DNA of 64,000 nt from Heterocephalus glaber (Eukaryota > Chordata > Mammalia > Rodentia > Bathyergidae). Shown here in pieces: positions 36,401-47,946 of this stretch (positions are counted from its first letter, which is position 1; every line of letters begins with the position of its first letter). The stretch covers positions 4,132,152 through 4,196,151 of the forward strand of contig NW_004624843.1 in the NCBI RefSeq assembly GCF_000247695.1. Reading direction: 5' to 3'. A program made the translations under genes and the position numbers. The notes beneath the pieces were generated by a model. The model worked only from the letters and a program-made list of their open reading frames with translations, searched no databases and was not told the DNA's origin.

Positions 36401-36504
36401 CCTATTTCAGTATTACCAGAAACCTCTTCCTCATGGGTGGTTAGGGGAGCAGATTATATGAGGAGAAAGAAAATAGTCTTTTTAAAAGTACAAAGTGTTC
36501 TAAG

Positions 36505-37705
36505 TGTATTAAAGATCTAAATATTAAAACAAACACTAAACTTGCTGGAAGATAAGTTAGGTAGAACTCTCGAAGACACTGGCATAGGAAAAGACTTTAT
36601 GAACAAAACCTCAGTAGCACGGGAACTAGCACCAAGAATCAACAACTGGGATCTCATCTTATTAAAAAGCTTCTGCAGTGCAAGCGAAACCACCCACAGA
36701 GCTAAGAGATGACCTACAATGTGGGAAGAAATTTTTAGCACCTATACCTCAGACAAAGAACTACTATCTAGAATATATAAAGAACTGAAAAAAATCAGAA
36801 CCCCCAAATTTAAAGACCCAATTCAAAAATGGGCATCTGAAATGAACGGACATTTCTCAGACAAAGAAGTAAAAGCAGCAAATAAACATATGAAAAAAGG
36901 TTTAACATCACTGGTCATTTGAGAGATGCAGATAAAAACAACACTGAAATTCCACCTCACTGCAGAAAAAATGGCTGCTCTCAAGAAATCAACCAATAAC
37001 AAATGCTGGCAAGGATGTGGGGAGAAAGGAACCCTTCTCCACTGTTGGTGGGAGTGCAGACTGGTGCAACCACTGTGGAAATCAGTATGGAGATACCTCA
37101 AAGAACTAGGTCCCATTTGACCCAGCTGTTCCCCTACTGGGTATCTTCCCCAAAGAATGAAAAGAATCATACCACAGCGATATATGTGCACCCATGTTTA
37201 TAGCGGCAGTTTGTAATAGCTAAAGCTTGGAAACAGCCCAAGTGCCCATCAACTGGAAACTGGATAAAGAAGATGTGGGGTTTTTTTTATAAAATGGAGT
37301 ACTAAGCCATAAAGAATAAGAAACGAGACACATTTATAGCTAAATGGATGCATATTGAAGCCATACTCTTAAGTGAAATAAATAGGACACACGTGTAAAT
37401 ACTGAATAGTTTCTCTAGTGTGAGAAATTGAAAGTGTAAATAAGGATTAAAACGAATAATTGATAATTTGAAATAGGAAGAAAAGGTCCAAAGGGGTAGG
37501 GGAAGGGGAAAGAAGGGAAAGGAAAAATAATGAGAAAAGGAAAAAATGAGAACAAAGTCTTTGTAAATAGGGAAGGGAGGACAAGGAATGGGGAAAAAAT
37601 AGGAACCAAGATACATCATGTACAGGTACAAGCACCCAATGATGAATGTAAATGTATTATATACATAAAATGTACCAATAAAAGAATTTAAGCAAAAAAT
37701 AAAGT
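36505..37705 (+). mobile_element. LINE-1 3' end with near-intact ORF2 C-terminus
   Basis: ORF2p C-terminal codons are readable at 36719-36922 (TSDKELLSRIYKELKKI) and 36926-37120 (NNKCWQGCGEKGTLLHCWWE, a Cys-rich end). The two parts are in the same frame, separated only by a TGA at 36920-36922 where L1 has an Arg codon (probably CGA to TGA). A frameshift follows near the PFDPA block. The 3' UTR ends with AATAAA-like A-rich sequence near 37680-37705. The 5' end is truncated, so the copy is dead. Confidence 0.92.
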
Positions 37706-37904
37706 ATAATGTTCTGTGATTGTAAGTCATCTCTCTGTGTCCTCATTTCTTAAACATATTGGTGGGTTTCCCAGTTCCTACTGATTTTGAAAGTCATGTA
37801 AAATGGATTTTGTAAATACCGGGTTCTTACCAGATTGGGATTTACAGAATGTGGCTTCTGTTGACCCCACTGTTTGTTCACATGAGCCTTGTGCTGCATT
37901 GCAG

Positions 37905-38061
37905 GTCAAGCAGGCAGAGTGCAGCAGAGGCCTCTGTCGCTGCCGTCATGCCGTTCCCATTTGGAAAGTCTCACAAATCTCCTGCAGATATCGTGAAGAA
38001 CCTGAAGGAGAGCATGGCTGTTCTGGAAAAGCAGGACATTTCTGACAAAAAGGCAGAAAAG
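37905..38061 (+). CDS. CAB39: CAB39 exon with start codon (residues 1-38)
   Basis: CAB39 (MO25-alpha) is the cytoplasmic scaffold that binds STRAD and LKB1/STK11 and stabilises the active kinase complex upstream of AMPK; it also activates some STE20-family kinases. The coding part is 37948-38061, 38 codons beginning [20 protein letters not shown], ending in phase 0 before a GTATGT donor at 38062. The first ATG after the probable acceptor (TGCATTGCAG, ending 37904) starts this frame, leaving about 43 nt of 5' UTR; CAG sites a few bases downstream could be alternative acceptors. The segment is the lysine-rich N-terminal helix ahead of the armadillo-like repeats. The paralogue CAB39L begins differently (MPLFSKSHK-type), so the assignment is firm. 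The upstream non-coding exon and promoter lie outside the window. Confidence 0.96.
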
Positions 38062-38171
38062 GTATGTATTTGGCTTTATTCATATTTTAAATCTTTTAAT
38101 TAGAACCAAATATAAGGTAAACAATGAGGTAATTTTTTAAAACCCATAAATTCCAACTTGAGCCTTTTAAA

Positions 38172-38262
38172 ATACTGATTGATTGAGGCGCTGGGCATTG
38201 AACCCAGGGCCTCGCACATGCTCGGCAAGTGCTCTACCACTGAGCTACTTCCCTAGCCCTGT
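38172..38262 (-). mobile_element. ID SINE (old sub-type)
   Basis: Antisense GGCATTGAACCCAGGGCCTC ... CTCTACCACTGAGCTAC, about 110 bp downstream of the CAB39 start-codon exon. Confidence 0.88.
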
Positions 38263-38429
38263 GCTTTAAAAGGCAGCATTTGCTGCTGCTACTGGAACAC
38301 AAGTTTTCTCCTGTACTTCCATCTCACAAACACATTTCCATCTTTTTTTTGTCCATTTTTCGTTGAAGTTTTCAAGTTTATTTAAACCATGTTTCAGTCT
38401 CCAGGTATTTTATCTGATTCTTGAAAGCG

Positions 38430-39200
38430 GTGTTTCTAACCACAGTCTTCCTGGGAGGACACTGCTCCTGATTTTTCACAGGTCCTCTCTGCTTGTGCCG
38501 ACTCTTCATCTACCCAGTCACTACAGTCCATACCTCATTTTCATGCTGTTAATATCTTGCTCCCTCTTCCCTACAACATTATTTTCAGTAAATATTGTAT
38601 ATTCTGCTTCCTAAAGTGTTTATGAATAGTCTGAGGTCCATTCCTTCTTGAAGAAGATCCTCATAATCTATCTTTCTTGTAGATCTTAGCGATCACCTTC
38701 TTACTGCACTTCTTAAAATATCTCTCCTGACTTACATCTTCACTGTGCCAACACAAGACCTTTTGTGATCAAGTTGCTCTTCTTTTTCTCCCCTATTCTG
38801 TAGGCTTCACCAGTCTCTACTAAGTTAGATAATCAAGTATACTGTCAGGTATACTGCCTTTGTTTTGTTGTTCCTGCCTATAGTTTTGTTCCCCTTACCT
38901 CCATTTCTTTCTTCCAACTCCATTCATCTTTTAAAACAACCCCTACTTTCCTCTTCTTCCTTTCCTGTCCCAGCCTTATCCACTAAAACAAATCTGTACC
39001 ATTTGGGCAGCAGTCTTGGAAATGTCAGAACTACCACCATATTCAGCCTGATAGTGTTTGTCTTGTATTTTTGCCACCCTTACTTGTCTGCAAGCTCTTT
39101 GAAGAGTAATGTCATTTCTGACCCAACAGTGCCCACCATAGGACCTGACTCGCATGGACTGGATGCCTGCTATTTATGAGTGTTTGATCAGGATGATATC
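38430..39200 (+). mobile_element. L2-type LINE 3' remnant
   Basis: The order of CCTTACCTCC..., ATCTTTTAAAACAACCCC, TTACTTGTCTGCAAGCTCTTTGA and a CCACCATAGGACCTGACTCG-like end recalls the L2 3' end. Open frames here are incidental. Confidence 0.55.
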
Positions 39201-39767
39201 TTCCACTTTTGTCTTTTATTAAAGAAATGGTTCTACATCTTGAGGTGAAAGATTGCTTGCCTATTACCATCTTTTTAAGACTATAGCTTACCTTCTTTGT
39301 TCAGTGATAGAATGTTGTGATGGTTTGATTTGAGATTCTTACTGTAAATATGTTTACATTCCAGTGTAGTATGTATGTGATTTGGTAAGTTTGAAGAGTG
39401 TATGACTGGTTATTCCTGTTCTAAGTGGCCCCAGATTCTGTGGGTGTGAGTTATTATTTCTGCTGTCTATATTTTCCTCTTAGCTTTATCATAATCTTTT
39501 GGTATTTGCTGCTGCCCGATCACAGCATTCTCCAAATTCCCTTTAATTTCCCATTCTATTTAATGTTTTCAAATATTAAAGCCCTTTGGACTAGAAAACC
39601 ATGTTAATTAAAATAGTTTGTTTTTAAAAAAAAGAATATAGATTCTATAAGAACTTCTGAGTCAGATAAGTTGTATGTAAGTAAGCACAGAATTCAGGTT
39701 CTTTTCCTGCCTTACTGAAGTGCAGTAGGAAATAAAAATGAAAAGTCTAGCTTCAAAAACTAGAAAC

Positions 39768-39885
39768 ACACCCGTTGTGGTGGTACACGCCTGTAATCCC
39801 AGCTACTTGCCAGATTGAGGCAGGAAGATGACCAGTTCCGGGCCATCTTGGGCAATATAGTAAGACCTTGTCTCAAAAAAGCTAG
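39768..39885 (+). mobile_element. B1 SINE
   Basis: GTTGTGGTGGTACACGCC ... AGACCTTGTCTCAAAAAA, preceded by AAAACTAGAAA. Confidence 0.88.
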
Positions 39886-39895
39886 AAATAGTGTC

Positions 39896-39979
39896 TCTGC
39901 TAGGGATGTAGCTCAGTGGCACTGTGCCTGCCTGACAAGCGCAAGGTCCTGAGTTTGACCCCCGGTATCGCAAAAAAAA
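39896..39979 (+). mobile_element. ID SINE next to B1
   Basis: TGCTAGGGATGTAGCTCAGTG ... A12. CTAGAAATA-like sequence lies before and after it. Confidence 0.9.
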
Positions 39980-40445
39980 AAAACTAGAAATAAGTGTTCT
40001 CTGGAAGGTAGACGGGAACATTTGACAGAGCCACAGTAACATCTGCCATCTCAGAAGGTAAAAGTACATAACCTGGCCTCCGTCTCAGCATTGAACATCT
40101 ACAGTTATAGGAGGACCCAGCAGTCACAACCATCTACAGGGTTGCAGGAGGTGGAGGCAGCTACAGCTCACAAGAAACAGAGGTGGTGCCATGACTGGGA
40201 TGTTTCTGGGATGGGCACAGAGCTAGAGAGATAGTGTGAGGGAGAGCAGGCCTTTCGGAGTAGAAAGTGATACCTGCCTGCTGGACTACCCATGGTGGCT
40301 GTTCTTTCATCCTTATCCTGAAACCACTAATCATTGAAAGGACGATGTGTGTGTTCCATAAATTTAAAATGATATATTTTCTTTCGTCTGTCCCTCAGTG
40401 TGCTGCCCACTCATTAAATTCATTCTGTTCATCAAGCTAATATTG

Positions 40446-40539
40446 TGTATGCTTTTTTGATGGGGAGGTAATAGGGATTGAACCCAGGGCCTCATGCATG
40501 CCAGAAAGTGTTCTACTACTGAGCTACACCCTCATCCCT
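40446..40539 (-). mobile_element. ID SINE (old sub-type)
   Basis: Antisense GGATTGAACCCAGGGCCTCA. CATCAAGCTAATATTG (40430-40445) repeats at 40540-40555 with two changes. Confidence 0.9.
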
Positions 40540-40690
40540 CATCAAACCAATATTGAACACTTACTATGTGTTGGGTCACATTTTAGGCACTGGGGATATA
40601 GTACTCCCTAAGATAGAAAAGGTGTCTGCTCATCTAGAGTTTCTATGCTAATTGAGAAAGATGGATGTTAAACATATAACAAGAATTTCA
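40540..40690 (-). mobile_element. L2-type remnant
   Basis: TTACTATGTGTTGGGTCAC ... GGCACTGGGGATATAG is the widespread antisense L2-like 3' end. Confidence 0.55.
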
Positions 40691-40901
40691 GGTAGTTATA
40701 AATGCTTAAAAATAATAAAACAGACTGATGTGATGATGTAGTACAATTCTTAAACTTTTTGGTCTCAAGATCCCTTTTTTATACTCTTTAAGGACCTGAA
40801 ATAACTTCATGTGAGTGGGTTATCTATTGATTTTACTCAATTAGAAATTAAAACCAAGAAATTTGCAAGTATTCATTTAAAAGCAATATGCTCCAGTACA
40901 T

Positions 40902-41312
40902 GTATATTAGTTACTTTCCTATTGCTGGGACAAAATCCCACAACCAGAAACTTAGAGGAGGAAAGGTTTACTTGCCCCACAGTTTCTAGGGGGTTCAGTT
41001 CATGGTAAACTAGCTCCAAGTCAGAAACATCGTGGTAGAATGGTATGGACAAGGAAAGCTGCTTAATTCATGGCAGCCAGGAAGCAGTGAGAGAAAGGAG
41101 GAGCCAGGGACAAGAATACCCTCTTCCAGGCCACGCCTCCAGTGACCCACCTTCAATCAGGTCCCACTTCCTAATGGCACATTCAGCCGTGCACTCCTAA
41201 GTGGATTATTCCACTGGTGAACATAGTGCACCACGAACCAGTCACCTTCCAAAGCCTCACCTCTGACCACAGGTGACTTTGAGGGGAACATTTTAGATCT
41301 AAACCATAGCAC
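40902..41312 (-). mobile_element. MaLR-type solo LTR nested in Charlie-like element
   Basis: Antisense LTR landmarks: ATTAGTTACTTTCCTATTGC, GAGGAAAGGTTTACTTG, CTCTTCCAGGCCACGCCTCC, then a TAAACCATAGCA end. The flanking text continues the host element. Confidence 0.8.
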
Positions 41313-41604
41313 CATGTTAACATAAATATTATGTTTTTATGAAGAATAATCATGTCGTCCACAATTAAAAATGTAGTGAAAAGAGTGACATTGTTTTAAA
41401 TTTTGAAAAGTTTTAATATCTGGTTTAATAGAAGACAGATGGCTTCTCATTTGTGTTTGTATTCAGTCTATCATTATTTTGGTTTAAATATATAATGAAA
41501 ATCTGGGCTCTTACAGATAGATAGCTAGTTGAATGAATGGATAGATGTGTATAGATATAAATGGATAGCCCGCCTATCATGGAAAAGAGAAGAGGTTTGT
41601 CTTT

Positions 41605-41865
41605 GTTTTGATTTGGTTTGGTGGTTTTTTGTTTGTTTGTTTTGATTTGGTTTGGTTTGGTTTTTGGTACCAGGGATTGAGTTTAAGACCTTGTGCTTAT
41701 GAGACAGGCAGCAGCACCACTGAGCTAAATCCCTGGCCTGGTTTGGTTTTTTTGGGATATGGTCTCACTCTGTAGCCCTGACTGGTCTTGAACTCACAGC
41801 TATCCTCTCCCTCACCTCCCAGAGTGCTGGGATTACAAGCATGCGCCACCAAGCCCAGCTAGAGA
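41605..41865 (-). mobile_element. B1 SINE with ID in its poly-T
   Basis: Antisense B1 (GGTCTCACTCTGTAGCC ... GCGCCACCAAGCCCAGC). Its GGTTT-rich tail is split by the ID at 41655-41738. Confidence 0.9.
41655..41738 (-). mobile_element. ID SINE nested in B1 tail
   Basis: GGTACCAGGGATTGAGTTTA ... GAGCTAAATCCCTGGCC. TGGTTTGG-type sequence flanks both sides. Confidence 0.92.
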
Positions 41866-42779
41866 GGAGTATTTTAAAGGCATTTCAAATCACTTTAAAT
41901 GTTTGATACAACACTAGAATTTGACAGTTGTTAGTTCCTTGGTCACAACCCAGAAGTTTGAAACTATATGAATGAACTTTCAGGCTCTGTGCTTTAGAAG
42001 GACCTTTTAACCATGCATGAGTTTATCACATGCATTTAGGAAATGTTGGATCACTGACATGTACTGATCTTTCAAATGTTGACACACTATCCGTTATGTA
42101 AAATGCACATTTTTAAATATCACCACTGATCACATCAGGACAGTCTTATGCACTAAGCAGGTGGTTATGCTTATTTGTGGTATATTAAAATTTTAGAATT
42201 CAAATTTGGCTACAAATACTGCTTGTTTTCCTTGAAACGACAGACATTTCATTAATTTTTGAGGAAATGTCTGCCAGATATGTCTGAATAATTTGTCAGT
42301 TTTTCTTGCAAGTAAAAATCATGTTCCACAAAAAAGCAGCTAGTTTAACTCAGTTTGAACAATCATACAGTGCTTTTCCTTAAGACAGTCATATTCTAGA
42401 AGCCAAACGTACTTTATACAATGCATACTTCCTGTTTCTCACACAAAATGTTGAAAATATTTGTGTACTTGAAGGTCAGAATAACTTTTCACTGCTTTCT
42501 CTTGGGCGTTCTTACAAGAAACTGGCTCTTTATTAATTAAGCATGTGGTGATGAAGACTGCAGAGACTGCCAGGACAGTTTGTTGTCACTGTCTTGGTTT
42601 GTGCCAAAGTGTTAGCACTGTCAGTGCAAATTGCAGTACAGAAGGAAAAAGGCAAATAATACACAATATAGCACACAGTACTAATCACTTTACTACTCAT
42701 GCAGAAACTTCACAGACTGAGAGAGGTTTGAGGAGCCCAAGGGTCCACACTTGAAATGCACTGTGATAGTTAATGAAGG

Positions 42780-43560
42780 TATGAGGAGGGAGGCTGCAGG
42801 CATGGGGAATACCCTAACTTAGATGAGTTATATAGGGAAGGTCTCATGAGGGGGTGGAATTAGAGATGTGTGTAAAATAATAGGAGGCAAGTAAAGTCCC
42901 AGGTAAAGTATTTACTTGACTAAGTCGGTGATTTTTTTTCAGCTAGGGATCCTGCAAGGGGACACTTGGACTGTGAGAATACATTTTTGTTTGTAATGTT
43001 TGGTGGGATGAGGCTGGGGGCCAGAGAGACACTGTAGACTAGCTCCCCACAACAGAGTTATCTGGCCAAAAATGTCAAAGAGGCAACCCGGAAGAACAGT
43101 CCATGTAAATTACTTATTCTGAAATAGACTAGGAAGGAAACCACTGAAACTTGATTTGTCAGGATCTAAAAGGAAATGTAATAATGTAAATAGTGAGGAA
43201 GAAGGAACTGAAACTGAAAACAATGGAAAGATGAAAGTTCAATTACCAAATTAAAAACCATGGAAAACAGTGTTTATCATTCTGAAAACTTATCATAGTT
43301 TCATTAAACTAGAGTACTTGCTTGCTATGACCTGTTAGCATTGTTTTTGAAATTGTAACCAATGTGTTAAAAAAATAATAATTTAGAAGTTAAAAACACA
43401 GCCATTGTAAATAAAGAGGGGAAATTATAGTATTGAGATATTCATAGATGTTCAAAATGCAGAGTCCGATGGAAAATGAGAGTTTATTAGGACAGCTAAA
43501 GGAGTAGAATATTTATTTATAACTTCTCTAAATGTAGCCATAATCATCTAGAAAAATTGT
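42780..43560. other. Intronic sequence without recognised feature
   Basis: An L2-like flavour near 42795-42910. Nothing else recognised. Confidence 0.45.
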
Positions 43561-43569
43561 TTTTTACTT

Positions 43570-43682
43570 TTTGGTTGTTGTGGTTGTTTGTTTTTGAGAC
43601 AAGATCTTGCTATGTAGTTCAGGCTGCCCTTGAACTCACGGCAGTCCTCATCCCTCAGCCTCCCATGCCACCATGCCCAGCC
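43570..43682 (-). mobile_element. B1 SINE, internally deleted
   Basis: Antisense GAGACAAGATCTTGCTATG ... CCTCAGCCTCCCATGCC. The AGTGCTGGGATTACAGG segment is missing. CATCTAGAAAA repeats on both sides. Confidence 0.9.
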
Positions 43683-43699
43683 ATCTAGAAAATTTTTTT

Positions 43700-43965
43700 A
43701 ATTTTTGAAGTATCTCATTCAGTATAGCAACAAAAAAAAATAGGTGTTCCAGGGAATACATCGATCACAGAATATGCTGATGATCTATAGGAAGAAAACT
43801 GTAGAACCATACTCAGAGGCACAAAAGAATATTTTGTCTTGTTAACAGATAGAAAGATGAAATATAGTTAAGATGCCATTCCTTCCCAAATTAATTTTTA
43901 AAATTAAAGCAGTTCCATTCAGATCATAGCAGGATCTTTCTAAGACTTGACAAATACAAATCTCT
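43700..43965 (+). mobile_element. Old LINE-1 ORF2 fragment
   Basis: TTAAGATGCCATTCCTTCCC and AGCAGTTCCATTCAGATC recall the L1 ORF2 region. No frame is open. Confidence 0.55.
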
Positions 43966-44099
43966 TCTTATATTGAATCAAAACACACATCAAAACCTAT
44001 TTCATTCACAGTCTTCACAGTGGTGATAACTGAAATCCATCGTTCTAATTTTTTTGTGCCAAAAAAGACATTCCTCACTCCTTTCTCACTCCCCAAATC

Positions 44100-44690
44100 T
44101 GTGTACTTTATCTGGAGGGGAAAACCTGTAAATCCAGAACCTGATCACTTCTCCCATTTCCCTTGTTACTGCCTTAATCTGAGCTATCATTATCTCTACT
44201 GTGGATTACTGCAGTGTTCTCTTCACTAGTCTCCCTCAACTCCCTACAGGATAGTTATTCTTTTAAAATGGAATAGTATTTCCCTCTGCATAAGAGTCAA
44301 AGTCCTTACATGGGCATAAAGTACCTTCTGTAGCCAAATCTTGCATAGGCCTATTTTTGCAAGCCTCATGAGCTAAAAATGGTTTTTATATTTTTTAAAG
44401 ATTAGTTAAATAGAGACTTTTGGCCTGCAAAGCCTAAAATATTTACTGTCTGCTCATTTACACCAAAATAAATGCCATGGACCATCAGGTTCATGACCCT
44501 TGCGGTCTCCACTAGTCTTCCCCACATTACCCTTCTTTTCTCGTGTCCCTTTATAGGCTTTTGCATTTGGTTCCCTTTCCTGGCTTTTCCTTGGCTTACT
44601 CCCTTTTTCTTTGCCTCAGTGTTGCTTTTCCCCTGGCTTTCTCTGTCTCATTCCTTTTCCTCTTCATTTTGCTCTCTCATACATACTTAA
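44100..44690 (+). mobile_element. L2-type LINE remnant
   Basis: GAGTCAAAGTCCTTACATGG followed by CTTCTGTAGCC recalls the L2 3' region. The later pyrimidine-rich part is uncertain. Confidence 0.5.
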
Positions 44691-44699
44691 TGTTTTCTT

Positions 44700-45370
44700 A
44701 AACCCTTGTTAGATGAGAAGCCTTCCAAAAACATAGCTCAGTAAATACTGGTGTGTATTGAAAATGGAATAAAAAGCAGAGTTAATGTGAACCACCATCA
44801 CCTTGTCCTCTTCTGAACTCTCAGTGACTGCTGAATGAGGTAAAACCATATTGTCAAGAGTATTCCAACAGTTTGTATGTTGAACTTGTGAGTAACAAGA
44901 AGCTACCATAATCCTTGGATTTGGTGATGGTGACTAAGTGTGGTAGTATTCCCTTGTTAGTGCTGCCACCCACAGAAGCAGTATGATAAATGACTTTGCT
45001 CACTAGTTCTGTTCTCTTGGTCGTCCTGTCATTCTGTAGTTTTGTGTGAGAATCTTCTCTGATAGTTAAGCAAGGTCAAAAGACAGTTTAGAATCAATGA
45101 ATAATTACACCTTATGAATTTGATGATTGAATCCCGGGAGTTTGCTGGCACCATTCAAGTGATAATCCTGCAAGATATAGACCTCCACCATCACATTTAT
45201 TGTGATTAACTTCTGTGAGGAGAATTAAAGGGCTTGATTAGTGGTTGGTGAATGATAAAAATTGAAAGATAGAAATTTTGTGGGTGACTTAATCAAGGAC
45301 CAAATCAGTATCAGTTAGCTGGGAGGTGGGGGTGGGCTATAATCCTAACTGATAAAATGTAACACAGATA
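44700..45370. other. Intronic sequence without recognised feature
   Basis: Nothing recognised. Confidence 0.5.
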
Positions 45371-45881
45371 AAAGAGTGGCCATGTGTTTGATTTAAAAAA
45401 AAAAAAAAGACTAAATGCCGCCAACAAAAATAAAACAGAATCATTAGAAATGGTTAATTGATCCAAAAGGCAGAAGAAGAAAGAGGGGGAAAGTAACAGG
45501 ACAAATAGAAAACAGATTAGGTTCTAGTATGTACCAGTATTCACACTGGTTGTTGGTGTGAATGTTCTGAACCCTCCAAATAAAAGGCATAGTCAGTCTG
45601 AATGGATGAAAAAGTCCCAGTTGTATGCTGCTTATAAGAAATGTGTTTTACAGGTAACAACACAAGTAGGTTAGAAGATGAATGGAAAAATATAACTTGT
45701 TAAAACTTGTCGAAAGAAGGCTGGAGTGGCTGTATTTAAAACAAAACAAAATAGATTTCAGAGGAAAGAATATTACCAAGGATAAGAGGCCCATTTCATG
45801 ATAAAGTAGGGATCAGATAATCCAGTGGATATAACAACTTTTAAGTACACCTAAAATAGAGCTTCAAATAAAGCAAAATAC

Positions 45882-46018
45882 CTCTGGGCGTGGGAGGTGC
45901 ATGCCTGTAATCCCAGCATGTGCTGGAGGTAGGAAGGGCTGAGGCAGGAGGGTCTCCATGAGTTCAAGGCCAGCCTGAAATAAGTAGTGAGATCCCTACC
46001 TTTAAAAAGCAAAATAAA
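45882..46018 (+). mobile_element. B1 SINE in LINE-1
   Basis: CTGGGCGTGGGAGGTGCATG ... GAGATCCCTACC, with a short extra segment after CCCAGCATG. Confidence 0.88.
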
Positions 46019-46019
46019 A

Positions 46020-46110
46020 TTCGGCCAGGGATTTAGCTCAGTGGTGCCACTGCCTGCCTTGCAAGCACAAGGTCCCAAGCCATCCCCAGTACCAAAACAA
46101 ACCCTAAAAC
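46020..46110 (+). mobile_element. ID SINE in LINE-1
   Basis: GGCCAGGGATTTAGCTCAGTG. The B-box region is shortened (CCCAAGCCATCCCCAG). Confidence 0.9.
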
Positions 46111-46383
46111 TAAAAACTGAAAGAAGTGCAAAAAGAAATAATCAAATCATATTTGGAGATCTTAGTACCTCACTTTCAATAATAGGTGGAATAAATAGGC
46201 AGGAAGTCAGCAAGAATTTTCTAGTAGACCAGAATAGTACTGTCAACCAACTTGACCTGATTTAACAGTTAACAGAACATTCCACTAAACAATAACAGAA
46301 CAAAGCTACACATAGTATATTTTGAAGAATGAAGTTATATGCAGTATGTTCATGACTACAGTGGAATTAAAATAAAAAAGGGA

Positions 46384-46550
46384 GCCTGGCATGGTGTCAC
46401 ACACCACATGTAAGGCAGAGGCAGGAGGATTGCCAGTTCAAACCCAACTTGGACAACTTAATGACTTAGGCCACGTCTCAAAATTTAAAAATTAAAGAGT
46501 CAGGGATAACTCAGTGCAGAGGCCCTGGATTCAGTCCCCAGTACCTTGAA
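46384..46550 (+). mobile_element. B1-ID composite SINE in LINE-1
   Basis: GCCTGGCATGGTGTCACAC ... TCAGGGATAACTCAGTGC ... CCCCAGTACC, diverged. Confidence 0.75.
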
Positions 46551-46657
46551 GCAGAGGGAAAGTCAATAATAGAATCTTGGGAAATTCCAACATTTTTAGA
46601 AACTAAATATCATACTCCTAAAATAACTCATGAATCAAAGACATTAAAAGTAGCTTG

Positions 46658-46743
46658 GGCCGGGGATTTAGCTCAGTGGTTTCGCCGCCTGCTGCACAAG
46701 CACAAGGACCCAAGTTAGATCCCCGGTACCCCTCCCCCCCCCA
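46658..46743 (+). mobile_element. ID SINE (young) in LINE-1
   Basis: GGCCGGGGATTTAGCTCAGT with a C-rich tail. A perfect 12 bp duplication, AAAAGTAGCTTG, lies at 46646-46657 and 46744-46755. Confidence 0.94.
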
Positions 46744-47279
46744 AAAAGTAGCTTGAGTGGAATAGAAATAGAAACATTTGAGAATTAGTGGGATGCTGCT
46801 AAAGCATTATCTAAGGAAATTTGTAGCACTGAATATATTAGAAAAGAAAAAGGTCTGAGCTTCCACTTTAAGAAATTAGAAAAAGAAGAGCAGATTAAAC
46901 ATAAATAGGAGAAATAAACAGCTATCAAAACAAATCAGTTAATTAAAAAAACAATAGAAAAATGAAAAAAATCAATTAAATCAATAAACTCTAGGTAATA
47001 CCAACAAGGAGAAAGGCAAAATTACTAATACATAGATTGAGAAGGTTGGCATCACAACAGGTTCTACAGATACTGAAAAAGGGCAGTGGGGACAACTGTA
47101 TTATGAACAACTTTATGCCAAGTATGTCAAATCCAGATTTGACAAATTGTATTAAATAGACAACTTTCTTGAAAGACAGATTGCCCAAGTTTACTGGGGG
47201 GTAGGGGTGGGGTATCCTGAGTTCCTGTGTCAGAATAATTGAAAATTTAGTTAATAACCTTACCATAAATAAAACAATG

Positions 47280-47420
47280 GACCAGGTGTCGTAATACACA
47301 CCCGTAATCATAGCACTTGGGAGGCTGAGTCAAGAGGATCAGGAGTTTGAGGCCAGCTTGGACTGTATATCAAGTTCTGCCTGAACTATATACATGGGAA
47401 GACCTTGTCCAAAAACCACC
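47280..47420 (+). mobile_element. B1 SINE in LINE-1
   Basis: CCAGGTGTCGTAATACACAC ... GAAGACCTTGTCC with the internal duplication. Confidence 0.88.
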
Positions 47421-47639
47421 ACTGCACCAAAAAGGAAAAGGAGACTTTAGATTCACCTGATTTCTGGAGATTTCTATCAAAATGTAAGGATGAAATAATA
47501 GAATTACTGTGCAAACTTTTCCAGCAGTTTTCAGAGAAAGGAATAGTTCTTAATACATTCTTGTTAGGCCAGCATTATCTTGAAACCAAAACCGTCAGAA
47601 AAATTACAAATTAACATTACTCATGAAGGTGGATGGAAA

Positions 47640-47935
47640 GCTAGATGTGGTGGCACCTGCCTATAATCCCTGCATTCTGGTTTTGTTTTTTGTTTTTTCC
47701 CCCCAGTACCAGGGATTGAACTCAGGACCTTGTGCTTGCAAGGCAGGCACGGTGCCACTGAGCTAAATCCCTGGCCCTCCATTCTGACAGGCTGAGGAGG
47801 AGGATCTCAAATTAGAGGACAGTTTGAATAGCAAGACCTTGGCCTCAATCAGTTAACCAGTCAGTAACTTTTTTAAAAGACCTGTGGATTTAGCATAGTC
47901 CAGAAGTCCAGGGTTCAATGGGGGGGGGGGCTGGG
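47640..47935 (+). mobile_element. B1-ID composite SINE split by young ID
   Basis: The B1 half begins TAGATGTGGTGGCACC and resumes after the insertion at AGGCTGAGGAGGAGG. A decayed ID half and a poly-G run (about 47921-47930) follow. Confidence 0.8.
47682..47778 (-). mobile_element. ID SINE nested in composite SINE
   Basis: Antisense GTACCAGGGATTGAACTCAG. CATTCTG flanks both sides. Confidence 0.92.
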
Positions 47936-47946
47936 GGAGGCAGTGC

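Larger units (their letters stand above)
40739..42763. mobile_element. hAT-Charlie-like DNA transposon, interrupted
   Basis: The left end (AATTCTTAAACTTTTTGGTC TCAAGATCCC) and right end (GGGTCCACACTTGAAATGCA CTG) resemble Charlie termini with CAGTGGTTCTCAAA-type inverted repeats. The internal text (TGAGTGGGTTATCTATTGAT, AATAGAAGACAGATGGC, GGCAAATAATACACAATA) is typical of that mammalian repeat. No transposase is readable. A MaLR LTR and a B1 with nested ID interrupt it. Confidence 0.65.

Noticed and set aside
37302..37730. 142-codon antisense frame, very Phe/Pro-rich
   Set aside because: It is the reverse strand of the purine-rich L1 3' UTR.
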